Below, piece after piece: positions 24,635 to 33,312 of a DNA stretch of 64,000 nucleotides. The position numbers and the translations under genes were made by a program. Numbering within the stretch: the first letter of the stretch is position 1; each line of letters begins with the position of its first letter. Source of the stretch: Prevotella sp. UBA4330 (GTDB lineage Bacteria; Bacteroidota; Bacteroidia; Bacteroidales; Bacteroidaceae); assembly GCA_002394385.1 (NCBI GenBank), contig DGTS01000039.1, positions 10,803-74,802 of the forward strand. Direction: 5' to 3'. The notes under the pieces are model-generated. The model did no database searches. It worked only from the letters and a program-made list of their open reading frames with translations, and was not told where the DNA came from.

Positions 24635-25468
24635 ATGATGAAAAAGACTCTTATATCAATACTGCTGCTTGTGTGTGCCATTCTTTTTGCTACCGAGGCG
24701 ATGGCGCAGAAGGGACAAATGGCGGCGATAAAAGGCGCGGTGGAGGACGGATATAACTTCTGGCTATATGTTCCGCACGACTATGCTGAGACGCTGGAGC
24801 GCACTCCGGTAATCATATTCCTGCACGGCGCAAGTCTGTGCGGTAGCGACATGAGGCGCTCGCTGCGCTATGGTCCGATGCATGCGCTGAACCTCGGCCG
24901 CGAGATTCCTGCCATGATAATCACTCCGCAGAATCCTGGCGGAGCATGGAAGCCCGAGAAGATAAACAACATACTGGAATGGGTGCTTGACAACTACCCA
25001 AGCGACTGGACGCGCGTCTATGTCCTGGGTATGAGTCTCGGCGGCTACGGCACGATGGACTTCTGCGGCACCTACCCCGAGAAGATTGCCGCCGGCATGG
25101 CGCTTTGCGGCGGATGCTCGCTCAGGGACGTTCAGGGGCTGGGCTACCTGCCATTCTGGATTCTGCACGGGACAGCCGACCGCGCCGTTGGTGTTGACCA
25201 GTCGAAGAAGGTGGTGCGCGCCCTGCAAGAGGCTGGCAACGACAAGATGCTGCGCTTCGACTGGCTGCCGGGTGCCAGCCACGGTGCTCTCGCCCGAATC
25301 TTCTATCTTGAAAAGACCTATCAGTGGCTTTTCTCGCACCGCCTGAACGACAACCACCGCCGCCCAAATATGGCCATCGACATCAACAACAGCGACCTGA
25401 AAACGGCATATAGCGATATGCGCCGGGGACAGACGGGATATGAAGAGGTGGACGAAATAAGATATTGA
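24635..25468 (+). CDS. Secreted alpha/beta-hydrolase (esterase, CE1-like)
   Basis: A 277-residue exported hydrolase with a signal peptide (about 1-24, ending AMA|Q). The serine nucleophile elbow is GMSLGGYG, the acid is probably the Asp in HGTADRAVG and the base the His in GASHGAL; the oxyanion segment is IFLHGASLCG. This layout fits feruloyl/acetyl-xylan-type esterases and related carbohydrate esterases, but the substrate is not readable. The large palindrome lies in its leader. The LolA-like gene follows and may be cotranscribed. Confidence 0.85.
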   Translation: MMKKTLISILLLVCAILFATEAMAQKGQMAAIKGAVEDGYNFWLYVPHDYAETLERTPVIIFLHGASLCGSDMRRSLRYGPMHALNLGREIPAMIITPQNPGGAWKPEKINNILEWVLDNYPSDWTRVYVLGMSLGGYGTMDFCGTYPEKIAAGMALCGGCSLRDVQGLGYLPFWILHGTADRAVGVDQSKKVVRALQEAGNDKMLRFDWLPGASHGALARIFYLEKTYQWLFSHRLNDNHRRPNMAIDINNSDLKTAYSDMRRGQTGYEEVDEIRY

Positions 25469-25500
25469 TTAACGAAACATTGCTTCCAGGAAAACCGAAA

Positions 25501-26136
25501 ATGACAAGAACAACATGTATAATGCCGAGGTGGACGGCAGTAATCATCGCGCTGCTGCTGGGTCTTTGCACCGCAACAGCACAGGAGAATGCCAACACAC
25601 GTCAGGCACGCAAGATATTCGACCAGGCATACAATCTGGTGTTTGGTCCGCAGGGATGCTCGCTGAAGTACGACGTGAACATCGTCAGCCTGTACAAGAC
25701 TTCAGGAACCATCTGGTATAAGGGAAAGAAACAGAAATTCACGGAGCCGAGATACAGTGCATGGTGCGACGGAAAGGACTTCTACCGCGTGGACAAGAAG
25801 AAAAAGACGGTGGAGATACTTAATCCCAACTCGCCAAACCGCGACAAGTATGCTTCAAAGTTCAAGTTCAATCCCGACAACTACACATATCACATTGCGG
25901 CAAAAGGCAGCGACCTCATCATCACTCTCAACGCCAAGAAAGGCGTTGACGGCGTGAAGCATGCCAAGGTGACCATCGACAACAAGACCCGAGTGCCAAA
26001 GAGCATCAAGGTAAAGGTGATGTTCTTCTGGGCGAACATCAAAGTCTCCAATTTCCGTAGCGGTATCGATGACGACGACATCTTCACCTTCCCGCGCAAA
26101 CAATACAGCAGTTATAAGTTCATAGACAAGCGATGA
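25501..26136 (+). CDS. LolA-like outer-membrane lipoprotein carrier family protein
   Basis: About 211 residues from ATG 25501 (MTRTTCIMPRW); a TTG at 25465 overlapping the upstream stop is less likely. A signal peptide (LLLGLCTATAQ) precedes a LolA-like beta-fold: KYDVNIVSLYKTSGTIWYKG, FRVDKKKKTVEILNP-like strand pairs and TLNAKKGVDGVKHAKVTIDN. Bacteroidetes carry several such proteins. Whether it ferries lipoproteins or has a lineage-specific role cannot be read. Confidence 0.65.
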   Translation: MTRTTCIMPRWTAVIIALLLGLCTATAQENANTRQARKIFDQAYNLVFGPQGCSLKYDVNIVSLYKTSGTIWYKGKKQKFTEPRYSAWCDGKDFYRVDKKKKTVEILNPNSPNRDKYASKFKFNPDNYTYHIAAKGSDLIITLNAKKGVDGVKHAKVTIDNKTRVPKSIKVKVMFFWANIKVSNFRSGIDDDDIFTFPRKQYSSYKFIDKR

Positions 26137-26154
26137 ATGGTGTATCACTGAGGT

Positions 26155-26197
26155 GGTGAAACGATGCTTTTGGCATTGCAAAAGAGCATGTTTCACC
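26155..26197 (+). terminator. Hairpin after the LolA-like gene
   Basis: GGTGAAAC (26155-26162) with a following ATGCTTTTG pairs with CAAAAGAGCAT and GTTTCACC (ending 26197), giving a long slightly bulged stem. There is no strong T tail, so termination efficiency is uncertain. Confidence 0.5.
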
Positions 26198-26220
26198 GTC
26201 CCGTTTGGCATCATTCGCAA

Positions 26221-26263
26221 AGTAAAATAGGCTATTTTACTCAGTAATATAGGCTATATTACT
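26221..26263. repeat. Two tandem 21-bp palindromes (AGTAAAATAG family)
   Basis: Copy 1 (26221-26241) is AGTAAAATAG, G, CTATTTTACT; copy 2 (26243-26263) is AGTAATATAG, G, CTATATTACT. The second differs at matching positions in both arms, so pairing is preserved. They overlap the 3' end and stop codon of the first helicase gene. Relatives occur at 34789-34852, 36541-36558 and 51214-51278. Confidence 0.9.
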
Positions 26264-27751
26264 TTCTTGTATCTGTGTTTTGGGCCAGTTTACGAGGAAC
26301 AGTTGTTCGGTGGCTCGTGTGAAAGCGGTGTAGAGCCAGTGGATATAGTCGGGCGAGAGCATGTCGTCGGTCATGTAGCCTTGGTCAACATATACATGCG
26401 CCCACTGTCCGCCTTGTGCCTTGTGGCACGTCACGGCGTAAGCGTATTTTATCTGTAAGGCATTGAAGAAACGGTCTTGGCGCAACTTCTTTATACGCTC
26501 GCTCTTGAGCGGAACGTCGGCATAGTCGTCCATCACGGCATTGAACAACTGCTCGCTTTGCTCGCGCGTCAGCGCCGGAGCCTCCGACTGCAGCGTGTCG
26601 AGCAGTACGGTGGCCTCCAGTTCGTAGTCGTCGTAGTCGGGGAACACCAGCCATGCGTCGGCGAAGGTGAAGCCATAGAGTTCCTGCCTGTTGCGCACGC
26701 GCTGCACTCTCATGCGGTCGCCGTTGGCCAGGAACGACAGTCCTTCGCCGTCATCCTTCCTCTCTGCCGACTCTTCTTTCGGCAGTCCTTCGTCCTCTTT
26801 CTTCCAGAAGTAGTTGTTCTTCACCACCATCAGCAGGTCGCCCGATGTGAGCGGTTCCTCACGTCCGAGCACCATGGCGCGTATGCCGTTGTTATAGATG
26901 TTTGCCCTCTTGTTGCTTCTCACCACCACTATCGTCTCGTCCATACCCACGTGGCTGTACGACGAACTGAGTTGCTCTATGAGTTCGTCGCCCGGCACGC
27001 GGCGGATGTCGGCGAAGCGGCTGAATACTATTCGCGGCAGTTGGGTCATCTCGTCGTGCGTTATCATCTGACGTATCATCGTGGCGTTCCACAGTATGCC
27101 CGACTCCTGGCTCTGGCGTAGCACCTCGTTGAGGTCGGCATGGAAGACACGTATGCCGTATGCCTCCATCACCTGCGGCGAGAGAGCCGGCGACTCCGCC
27201 TCGCCCACGGGTGGCAACTGCGCCTTGTCGCCTATGAGCATCAGCCTGCAGTGCTGACCGCTATACACATACTGCACGAGGTCGTCGAGCAGATGGCCGC
27301 TGCCGAAGAGGGCGCTGGACGATGGCTGATGGGCATTGGGCGATGAGTTTCCCGAGGGAATCATTGATGCCTCGTCAACGATGAAGAGCGTGTGCTGGTG
27401 CTTGTTGAAGTTCAGCGAGAAACTGGTGTCCTCGCCGTTGTATGTTTTCTGCCGGTAGATGCGGCGGTGAATGGTGAACGCCTCGCTGCCAGCATTCAGT
27501 GAGAACACCTTGGCGGCACGCCCCGTGGGAGCCATCAGCACCACGCGCTGCTTCATGTTGTGCATGGCGCGCACTATGGCACCGGCGAGAGATGTCTTTC
27601 CTGTGCCCGCCGAGCCGCGCAGAATCATCATGCTCTGGCCGTCGCGACAGGCGGCGAAACGGCCGAACTCATCTATCGCCGCCGACTGTTCGGCAGTGGG
27701 AGTGAGCCCGAAGGCACGGCGTATCTCGCTTGAAAAAATGTCTTCAATCAT
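26237..27751 (-). CDS. Superfamily 1 DNA helicase (RecD2/Dda-like), copy 1
   Basis: A 504-residue ATPase with Walker A RGSAGTGKTSLAGA, motif II FIVDEASM, motif III region LIGDKAQLPPVG and the C-terminal UvrD-type motifs AVTCHKAQGGQW and LYTAFTRATEQLFLV. It is a short Dda/RecD-like 5'-3' helicase type (polarity inferred). A near-identical copy lies inverted at 35066-36535. This copy has extra residues (SPNAHQPSSSA) encoded by repeat-like DNA at 27312-27349, in a loop before FGSGHLLDDL. Its last codons are made from the palindromes at 26221-26263. Confidence 0.88.
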   Translation of the reverse strand: MIEDIFSSEIRRAFGLTPTAEQSAAIDEFGRFAACRDGQSMMILRGSAGTGKTSLAGAIVRAMHNMKQRVVLMAPTGRAAKVFSLNAGSEAFTIHRRIYRQKTYNGEDTSFSLNFNKHQHTLFIVDEASMIPSGNSSPNAHQPSSSALFGSGHLLDDLVQYVYSGQHCRLMLIGDKAQLPPVGEAESPALSPQVMEAYGIRVFHADLNEVLRQSQESGILWNATMIRQMITHDEMTQLPRIVFSRFADIRRVPGDELIEQLSSSYSHVGMDETIVVVRSNKRANIYNNGIRAMVLGREEPLTSGDLLMVVKNNYFWKKEDEGLPKEESAERKDDGEGLSFLANGDRMRVQRVRNRQELYGFTFADAWLVFPDYDDYELEATVLLDTLQSEAPALTREQSEQLFNAVMDDYADVPLKSERIKKLRQDRFFNALQIKYAYAVTCHKAQGGQWAHVYVDQGYMTDDMLSPDYIHWLYTAFTRATEQLFLVNWPKTQIQESNIAYITE

Positions 27752-27794
27752 CAGTTTTTTCGACAGAAAACGTTGTCATGTCAAATTAAATGCG

Positions 27795-27823
27795 TAATTT
27801 TGCATCACACGAGTGCAAAAGTA
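27795..27823. promoter_or_regulatory. Divergent promoters between helicase copy 1 and the 27832 gene
   Basis: On the plus strand TAATTTTG (27795-27802) reads towards the gene at 27832. On the minus strand TACTTTTG (plus 27816-27823) reads towards the helicase. The -7 elements face each other, so the two transcripts would start at nearly the same place. The whole arrangement is duplicated at 34995-35023. Confidence 0.6.
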
Positions 27824-27831
27824 ACAAAAAA

Positions 27832-28326
27832 ATGGGAAAAAGGCGCGCCTTTCTTAATAATAATTTCGCACTTGCGGCAATGGTGGTGCTGCTTGCCGTT
27901 GCCGTGTTCCTGAGTGTGGCACGCCCGGTGTCGTTTGCCGGAGAGATGGAGACAAGGGAGAAGGAGGTGAAGCAACGGCTCGTGGAGATACGCAATGCCG
28001 AGGAGAACTACCGCCGTGCCACGGGTCACTACACCGCCAGTCTCGACTCGCTTGTGACACTGCGGCTGCTGAAAAAGGGGCATCAGACGATACCTTACAC
28101 CAACGGTCAGCCGTTCCAGGCGGCGGTGGGAATGGTGAAACTGCCGTCGGGGCGCATGGTGCCGATAATGGAATGTGGCGCGCGCTACGATGAGTATCTG
28201 GCGGGACTCGACAAACACGAGATCGCAGCACAGATAGAGCGTGCCGATGCCGAGGCGCGATACCCGGGACTGAAGATAGGAGACCTTACGTCGCCTAATG
28301 ACAATAAAGGGAATTGGGAAAGATAG
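27832..28326 (+). CDS. Membrane-anchored protein of unknown function
   Basis: About 164 residues from ATG 27832 (MGKRRAFLNNN); an upstream in-frame ATG at 27790 precedes the promoter and is discarded. One N-terminal transmembrane helix (about 12-30) is followed by a helical, charged extracytoplasmic region (EKEVKQRLVEIRNAEENYRR) and a small domain. The helix-then-heptad layout recalls pseudopilin-like proteins, which is only a resemblance. It precedes DUF3822 and rsmD in one direction. The first 24 codons are duplicated at 34914-34986. Confidence 0.65.
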   Translation: MGKRRAFLNNNFALAAMVVLLAVAVFLSVARPVSFAGEMETREKEVKQRLVEIRNAEENYRRATGHYTASLDSLVTLRLLKKGHQTIPYTNGQPFQAAVGMVKLPSGRMVPIMECGARYDEYLAGLDKHEIAAQIERADAEARYPGLKIGDLTSPNDNKGNWER

Positions 28327-28395
28327 TGTTATTGACGTTGCGACAGCAGTAATCTCGACATGACATTCTTTCGCCATCCCGCTAAATATTAAAAT

Positions 28396-29193
28396 ATGGA
28401 GCAGAAACAAAGACTCACGATACGACTGAGCCGCTATGCGATGTCGTTCTCAGTGGCCGATGCCGAGGCAGAGGCGCAGATAGAGTATGTGCCATACCCT
28501 ATGAAGAGCGGCATAGCGCCCGCAGCCAATCTGCGCGAGGCGTTCCTCACCGAGCCGATACTGCAGAAAGGATTCAGCAAGGTGCTCGTGATGATGAGCA
28601 CGCCCGTCGTGATGGTGCCCACCGAGCAGTTCCGCATCGGCACCGAGACGGACATCTACAACCATGCGGTGACCGAGCACGAGAACGACCTCGTGATGTA
28701 TTCCGTGCTGACACAACTGAATGCCGTGGCTCTCTTCGCCGTGAACAAAGACCTGAAGACCGTCATCGACGACCATTTCGCCGACGCCAAGTGGTGCCCT
28801 GTGTGCCAACCGGTGTGGAACTACATGCACCAGCGCAGTTATGCAGGCATACGCCGCAAACTGTATGCTTATTTCTACGACAAGCACATGTCGGTGTTCA
28901 GTTTCACGGAAAACCGTTTCCGCTTCGTTAACACCTTCGACGGAACAAACTCGCACGACAGTGTGTTCTTCATACTCTCGGTGTGGCAGCAACTCGGACT
29001 CGACCAGCGGCGCGACGAGATGCACCTCGTGGGCGACATTCCAGAGCGCGAGGAGATGATAGAGCAACTGCACAAGTTCCTGCAAAACGTGTATAAGATT
29101 AACCCATCGGGCGACTTCAACCGCGCGCCGATAACCCAGATAAAGGGACTGCCATACGACCTCATGGCACTATATCTGAAAGGAAGAGGGTGA
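28396..29193 (+). CDS. DUF3822 family protein
   Basis: A 265-residue cytoplasmic protein matching the Bacteroidetes family DUF3822: LTIRLSRYAMSFSV at the start, then LREAF, a PTEQF segment and ENRFRFVNTFDGTN in the middle. DUF3822 genes typically precede rsmD, as here, but the function is unknown. It sits 69 bases after the membrane-protein gene and 57 before rsmD. Confidence 0.85.
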   Translation: MEQKQRLTIRLSRYAMSFSVADAEAEAQIEYVPYPMKSGIAPAANLREAFLTEPILQKGFSKVLVMMSTPVVMVPTEQFRIGTETDIYNHAVTEHENDLVMYSVLTQLNAVALFAVNKDLKTVIDDHFADAKWCPVCQPVWNYMHQRSYAGIRRKLYAYFYDKHMSVFSFTENRFRFVNTFDGTNSHDSVFFILSVWQQLGLDQRRDEMHLVGDIPEREEMIEQLHKFLQNVYKINPSGDFNRAPITQIKGLPYDLMALYLKGRG

Positions 29194-29250
29194 GGAAAAA
29201 GTGAGGCGCAAATGCCATCAACCCTGAATAACGACCTTCATAACTGAACA

Positions 29251-29781
29251 ATGAGAATAGTAACAGGAAAATACAAGGGACGCCACTTCGACATCCCGCG
29301 CACATTCAAGGCAAGACCTACGACCGATTTTGCCAAGGAGAACATCTTCAACGTGCTGACGGGAAAGATAGACTTTGAAGGAGCGACGGCTCTCGACCTC
29401 TTCTCCGGCACGGGAAGCATATCTCTCGAACTGCTATCGCGCGGGTGCAGCCAGGTGGTTAGCGTGGAACTCGACCGCGACCACCATGCTTTCATACGCC
29501 AGTGCCTCAAGAAACTGGGCGACGAGAACTGCATTGCGCTGCGAGGAGACGTGTTCCGATTCATGAAGTCATGCCGACAACAGTTCGACTTCATCTTTGC
29601 CGACCCGCCATACGCTCTGGAACGCCTGCCGGAGATTCCCGACCTCGTGCTCAATAACGGTCTCCTTAAAGACGGCGGCATCTTTGTTTTCGAGCATGGA
29701 GAGAAGAACGACTTCTCGGCTCACCCCCGTTTCGTCGAGCATCGCTCGTATGGCAGTGTCAACTTCTCGCTGTTCAGATAG
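29251..29781 (+). CDS. rsmD: 16S rRNA (guanine966-N2)-methyltransferase
   Basis: A 176-residue SAM-dependent methyltransferase that modifies G966 of 16S rRNA during 30S assembly. The SAM-binding motif is ALDLFSGTGSISLELLSRG, the catalytic motif IV is FADPPYAL, and the N-terminal GKYKGRHFDIP segment is also typical. Length is normal. It is followed by a strong bidirectional terminator. Confidence 0.95.
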   Translation: MRIVTGKYKGRHFDIPRTFKARPTTDFAKENIFNVLTGKIDFEGATALDLFSGTGSISLELLSRGCSQVVSVELDRDHHAFIRQCLKKLGDENCIALRGDVFRFMKSCRQQFDFIFADPPYALERLPEIPDLVLNNGLLKDGGIFVFEHGEKNDFSAHPRFVEHRSYGSVNFSLFR

Positions 29782-29830
29782 GTACTGACATAATCTGAGT
29801 AGTCAGATTATTCCGAATAATACGAAAGAA

Positions 29831-29871
29831 AAAAGAAAATCCGACCATCATCGATGGTCGGATTTTCTTTT
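29831..29871. terminator. Bidirectional terminator between rsmD and the nucleotidyltransferase
   Basis: Perfect 19-bp arms (29831-29849 and 29853-29871) with an ATC loop; the stem base is A-rich on one side and T-rich on the other, so it can terminate transcription in both directions. Confidence 0.92.
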
Positions 29872-29906
29872 GTAATTACATACTATTTGCCCCCATTCTA
29901 TTGACT

Positions 29907-29940
29907 CCCCGCCCCTGTAGGGGTGGGGTAGGGGTGGGGT
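29907..29940. repeat. C/G-rich dispersed repeat
   Basis: CCCCGCCCCT and AGGGGTGGGG form a short hairpin, followed by another AGGGGTGGGG unit. It lies between convergent genes and is similar in composition and style to 22479-22515. Confidence 0.5.
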
Positions 29941-29965
29941 CAGCGTTTACCTCCTTTTATTTGAC

Positions 29966-30877
29966 TTAGAACAACTTCTGAGGATAGACGCCCTCGTTGA
30001 TGAGTTGCTGTATGCGGTCAACCGTTCCCTGGCGGTCGGCGGCGTAAGTCACGCCGAACCACTTAGACGTTGTGTCGAGAACGCGCACCGAAGCGGTGCC
30101 CTCAACGATGAGTTTGTTCACCATCAGCGGGATGAAGAACTCTGCCTTCAGGTTCTCGATGTTCTTCGGGTCGCTGAGGAACTCCTTGAAGTAAGCCTCG
30201 CTATACTCGAAATAGTCGGGTGTGAAGCCCCACATGTTCATTGATACTGGCGTGTTGTCGTCAACTGCAACCCACTCGCCCTGCTCGTCCTTGTAGCACA
30301 CTGCACCGTTGACGCGCATTATCTCGGTGCGCTCAACAACAGTGGTGAGGTTCTCGTTGTCGTCCTTCGAGCAGATGCCACGTGCCACAGTGCCGTTCTC
30401 CGACAGTGTGTTGCCCACGCGGAAGCCCACCATGGCGTATGTGTTCTTTGCGCCTTCGGGCAGTTCGCTGAGGAACTTGCCAATCACCATGAATGCGTCG
30501 CGGTTGTAGAAGTCGTCACAGTTGATGACGCAGAACGGCTCCTTGATGGCATCCTTCGCCATGAGCACGGCATGGTTGGTTCCCCACGGCTTCTGTCTTC
30601 CTTCCGGAACGTCGAATCCTTCGGGCAGAGCGTCGAGGCTCTGGAACACCAGTTCAGCCGGTATATGACCTTCGTATTTGCTCAATACCTTGTCGCGGAA
30701 CTCCTGTTCGAAGTCTTTGCGGATAACGAAAACTATTTTTCCAAATCCTGCCTTGATGGCATCGTAGATACTGTAGTCCATGATGGTCTCGCCGTTAGGT
30801 CCCAGACCGTCAAGTTGTTTCAGACCGCCGTAGCGGCTTCCCATTCCTGCTGCGAGGAGTAATAAAGTTGGTTTCAT
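29966..30877 (-). CDS. Sugar-phosphate nucleotidyltransferase family protein
   Basis: A 303-residue enzyme transferring NMP from an NTP to a sugar phosphate. The N-terminal signature LLLLAAGMGSRYGGLKQLDGL contains the GxGxRxxx loop with an activating Lys, and VINCDDFYNRDAF carries the metal-binding Asp. The specific sugar cannot be told, and its neighbour is a GH3 glucosidase rather than a polysaccharide cluster. The start is 49 bases after the GH3 stop in the same direction, suggesting readthrough or a shared transcript. Confidence 0.85.
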   Translation of the reverse strand: MKPTLLLLAAGMGSRYGGLKQLDGLGPNGETIMDYSIYDAIKAGFGKIVFVIRKDFEQEFRDKVLSKYEGHIPAELVFQSLDALPEGFDVPEGRQKPWGTNHAVLMAKDAIKEPFCVINCDDFYNRDAFMVIGKFLSELPEGAKNTYAMVGFRVGNTLSENGTVARGICSKDDNENLTTVVERTEIMRVNGAVCYKDEQGEWVAVDDNTPVSMNMWGFTPDYFEYSEAYFKEFLSDPKNIENLKAEFFIPLMVNKLIVEGTASVRVLDTTSKWFGVTYAADRQGTVDRIQQLINEGVYPQKLF

Positions 30878-30926
30878 GTTTTTTATTTTTGAGTTCTATG
30901 TATTTTTATGGTTTTCTTGTTATTTG

Positions 30927-33239
30927 TTAGGGCTTCATCACGTCGTGGCATTCCCACTTGTGCTTGTCCATTTTTACTGCAAGGCTCTGGCGGATGTCGG
31001 TGGCAGAGGCAGCGAAGTGCACGTTGTAGGTGCCTGGCTCGGTGACATAAGCCTGCTGCGAAACGTCGTACGATGCCATGTCATAGTAAGAGAACGACAT
31101 CTCTATGCGCTCGCTCTCGCCCGGCTTCAGTTCGCGTGTCTTGCCGAAAGCACGCAACTCTATTGCCGGCATAGGCATGTTCCCCTTTGGCGCGGTGACA
31201 TATAGTTGCACAACTTCCTTGCCTGGCTTGTCTCCTATGTTCTTAACCACCACCGAAGCGGTATAGCCATTGCCGTTTCTCTTGATTTTTGCGTTGCTAT
31301 ACTCGAAGTTGGTGTATGACAGACCGAAGCCGAACGGATAACTAACCTCCTTGTTTGCGGTCTGGAAATAGCGGTAGCCCACGTTCATGCCTTCCTCGTA
31401 ACGTGTCTCTGTCACATGTGGCCAAGCCTTCTTCTGCTCGTCGTTGAGTTGCAAGTCGTCCCAAAAGGTGTAGTCCTTTGGGAAATTCTTTGTTGAAGGA
31501 ACGTCATTAATGTCTTTCGGGAAGGTCACAGTGAGTTTTCCTGAAGGATAAGACTTGCCTGTCAGCACATCGGCGATGGCGTTTCCTGCCTCCATTCCCG
31601 GCTGCCATGCCAGCAGTATGGCATCGGCGTATGGCTTCACCGCCTCGGTGTTCACGGCACCTCCGACGTTCAGTATCACCACCACTGGCTTGCCTGCCTT
31701 GTGGAATTGCTCGTATGTCTTTTGCAGCATCTCCTGCTCGTCGGCATTGATGTTGAAGTCGCTGTACAGTCGGTCGCCAGCCTCTCCCGACGAACGGCCC
31801 ACCGTCACGATGGCCATGTCGTTGCTATTTGCCGCGAACATGTACGTTTTGTCGCCAAGCAGCGGCTCGCGAACACGCGGACGAGGGAAAAACTTGTTGG
31901 GAGAGAGGTGTCCCATCTCAGCCTCTGCCTCCTCGATGGCATATTCTTTATATTTGGTATAAACATTTGTCAGCGTGTCGTCGGGCTGCAGTCCTGCGTT
32001 CTTGAGTCCTTCCACGAGGTCGATGACGTATGGCTTGTTTACGTCGCCCGAGCCTGTTCCGCCAGCATAAAGATTGTAAGAGGTGTGTCCGAAGAGAGCC
32101 ACACGCTTGATGTTGCTGTTAAGAGGCAGCACACCAGTGTTCTGCAACAGCACCATTCCCTCTGGAGCGGCAGTGCGGGTGAGTGCCGCATGCGCCTTGA
32201 TGTCGGGCTTGTTGCTGTATTTATATCCCTTGAAGTGAGGTGTCTTAACGACGTATTCCAGAATGCGGCGCACGTTGCGGTCAACATCTTCCATCTTTAT
32301 AGAACCGTCGGCAATGCCTTTCTTGATGGCTTCTATCTGTTCTGCGTTACCTGGAGTGAGCAAGTCGTTGCCTGCCTGCACCTGTCGGTCGGTGTGACGT
32401 GTGTCTGTCCAGTCGGTCATCACAATGCCCTTGAATCCCCACTCGTCGCGCAGTATGGTGGTGAGCAGTTCGTAGTTCTCCTGTGTCCAAGGTCCGTTGA
32501 GGAAGTTGTAAGAACTCATTATGGTCCAAGGATTGGACTTGCGCACGGCAATCTCGAATCCCTTGAGATATATTTCGCGCAGCGTGCGCTGGTCAATCAC
32601 CGAGTTGTTGTGCAGTCGGTTTGTCTCCTGGTTGTTGCCGGCGAAGTGTTTTGCCGACACGCCCACGCCCTGGCTCTGTATTCCGTTTATCATTGCGGCG
32701 GCAATAAGTCCTGTTACAAACGGGTCTTCAGAGTAATACTCGAAGTTGCGTCCGCACAGAGGCGAGCGCATGATGTTCATGCCGGGGCCGAGGATGACGT
32801 CGCATCCGTATTCGAGAGCCTCGTTGCCCATTGCGCGTCCCACCTCCTCGACAAGGGCGGTGTTCCATGTTGAGGCGAGCAGTGTGCCGATGGGGAATCC
32901 CGTGCAGTAGTATGTGTTAGGGTCGTTAGGACGTTTTGCCTCGATATGCACTCCCGCAGGGCCGTCGGTGAGCACGGTGTGCGGAATGCCGAGACGCTCA
33001 ATCTTGGCTGTGTTTCCTGCCGCTCCCAGCACTATCGCGCCAGCGTTGGGGTCGGGATTTGTGGGCAGTCCGAAGTAAGAGTTTCCGAAAGTGTATCCCA
33101 CCAGGAGTTCTGCTTTCTCATCGACGGTCATCGCTTTGAGCACTTGGTCGATGTTGTTTGGCGTCAGTTTAGGCTGTGCCGTTGCCGTTGATGCTAATGC
33201 TGTCATGGCTGCTACAAACAATAGTTTAAGGTTTTTCAT
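30927..33239 (-). CDS. Exported GH3 beta-glucosidase (BglX-like)
   Basis: A 770-residue glycosidase with a signal peptide (about 1-21, ATAQ). The GH3 N-terminal barrel shows VSAKHFAGNNQETNRLHNN and the nucleophile Asp in IVMTDWTDTRH. The GH3 C-terminal domain carries SSGEAGDR near the acid/base region, and a fibronectin-III-like domain closes the protein (about 680-765). It should release glucose or xylose from plant beta-glycans, in keeping with the pectinase, GH2, GH115 and esterase genes nearby. Confidence 0.95.
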   Translation of the reverse strand: MKNLKLLFVAAMTALASTATAQPKLTPNNIDQVLKAMTVDEKAELLVGYTFGNSYFGLPTNPDPNAGAIVLGAAGNTAKIERLGIPHTVLTDGPAGVHIEAKRPNDPNTYYCTGFPIGTLLASTWNTALVEEVGRAMGNEALEYGCDVILGPGMNIMRSPLCGRNFEYYSEDPFVTGLIAAAMINGIQSQGVGVSAKHFAGNNQETNRLHNNSVIDQRTLREIYLKGFEIAVRKSNPWTIMSSYNFLNGPWTQENYELLTTILRDEWGFKGIVMTDWTDTRHTDRQVQAGNDLLTPGNAEQIEAIKKGIADGSIKMEDVDRNVRRILEYVVKTPHFKGYKYSNKPDIKAHAALTRTAAPEGMVLLQNTGVLPLNSNIKRVALFGHTSYNLYAGGTGSGDVNKPYVIDLVEGLKNAGLQPDDTLTNVYTKYKEYAIEEAEAEMGHLSPNKFFPRPRVREPLLGDKTYMFAANSNDMAIVTVGRSSGEAGDRLYSDFNINADEQEMLQKTYEQFHKAGKPVVVILNVGGAVNTEAVKPYADAILLAWQPGMEAGNAIADVLTGKSYPSGKLTVTFPKDINDVPSTKNFPKDYTFWDDLQLNDEQKKAWPHVTETRYEEGMNVGYRYFQTANKEVSYPFGFGLSYTNFEYSNAKIKRNGNGYTASVVVKNIGDKPGKEVVQLYVTAPKGNMPMPAIELRAFGKTRELKPGESERIEMSFSYYDMASYDVSQQAYVTEPGTYNVHFAASATDIRQSLAVKMDKHKWECHDVMKP

Positions 33240-33271
33240 TACTTTTAGTGTTATATTAGGCTTGCAAAAAT

Positions 33272-33305
33272 AAGAAAAACCTGCCGATGTGGCAAGTTTT
33301 TCTTA
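33272..33305 (-). terminator. Terminator after nhaD, overlapping the GH3 promoter
   Basis: AAGAAAAAC with a TGCC core pairs across a GATGT loop with GGCAAGTTTTTCTT (one mismatch). It stands between nhaD and GH3 on the minus strand. A TATTTTTG -7 element for the GH3 gene (plus 33265-33272) immediately follows. Confidence 0.75.
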
Positions 33306-33312
33306 TATTATT

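Noticed and set aside
31701..32873. 390-codon plus-strand frame over the GH3 gene
   Set aside because: It is a shadow of the beta-glucosidase with no recognisable protein features.
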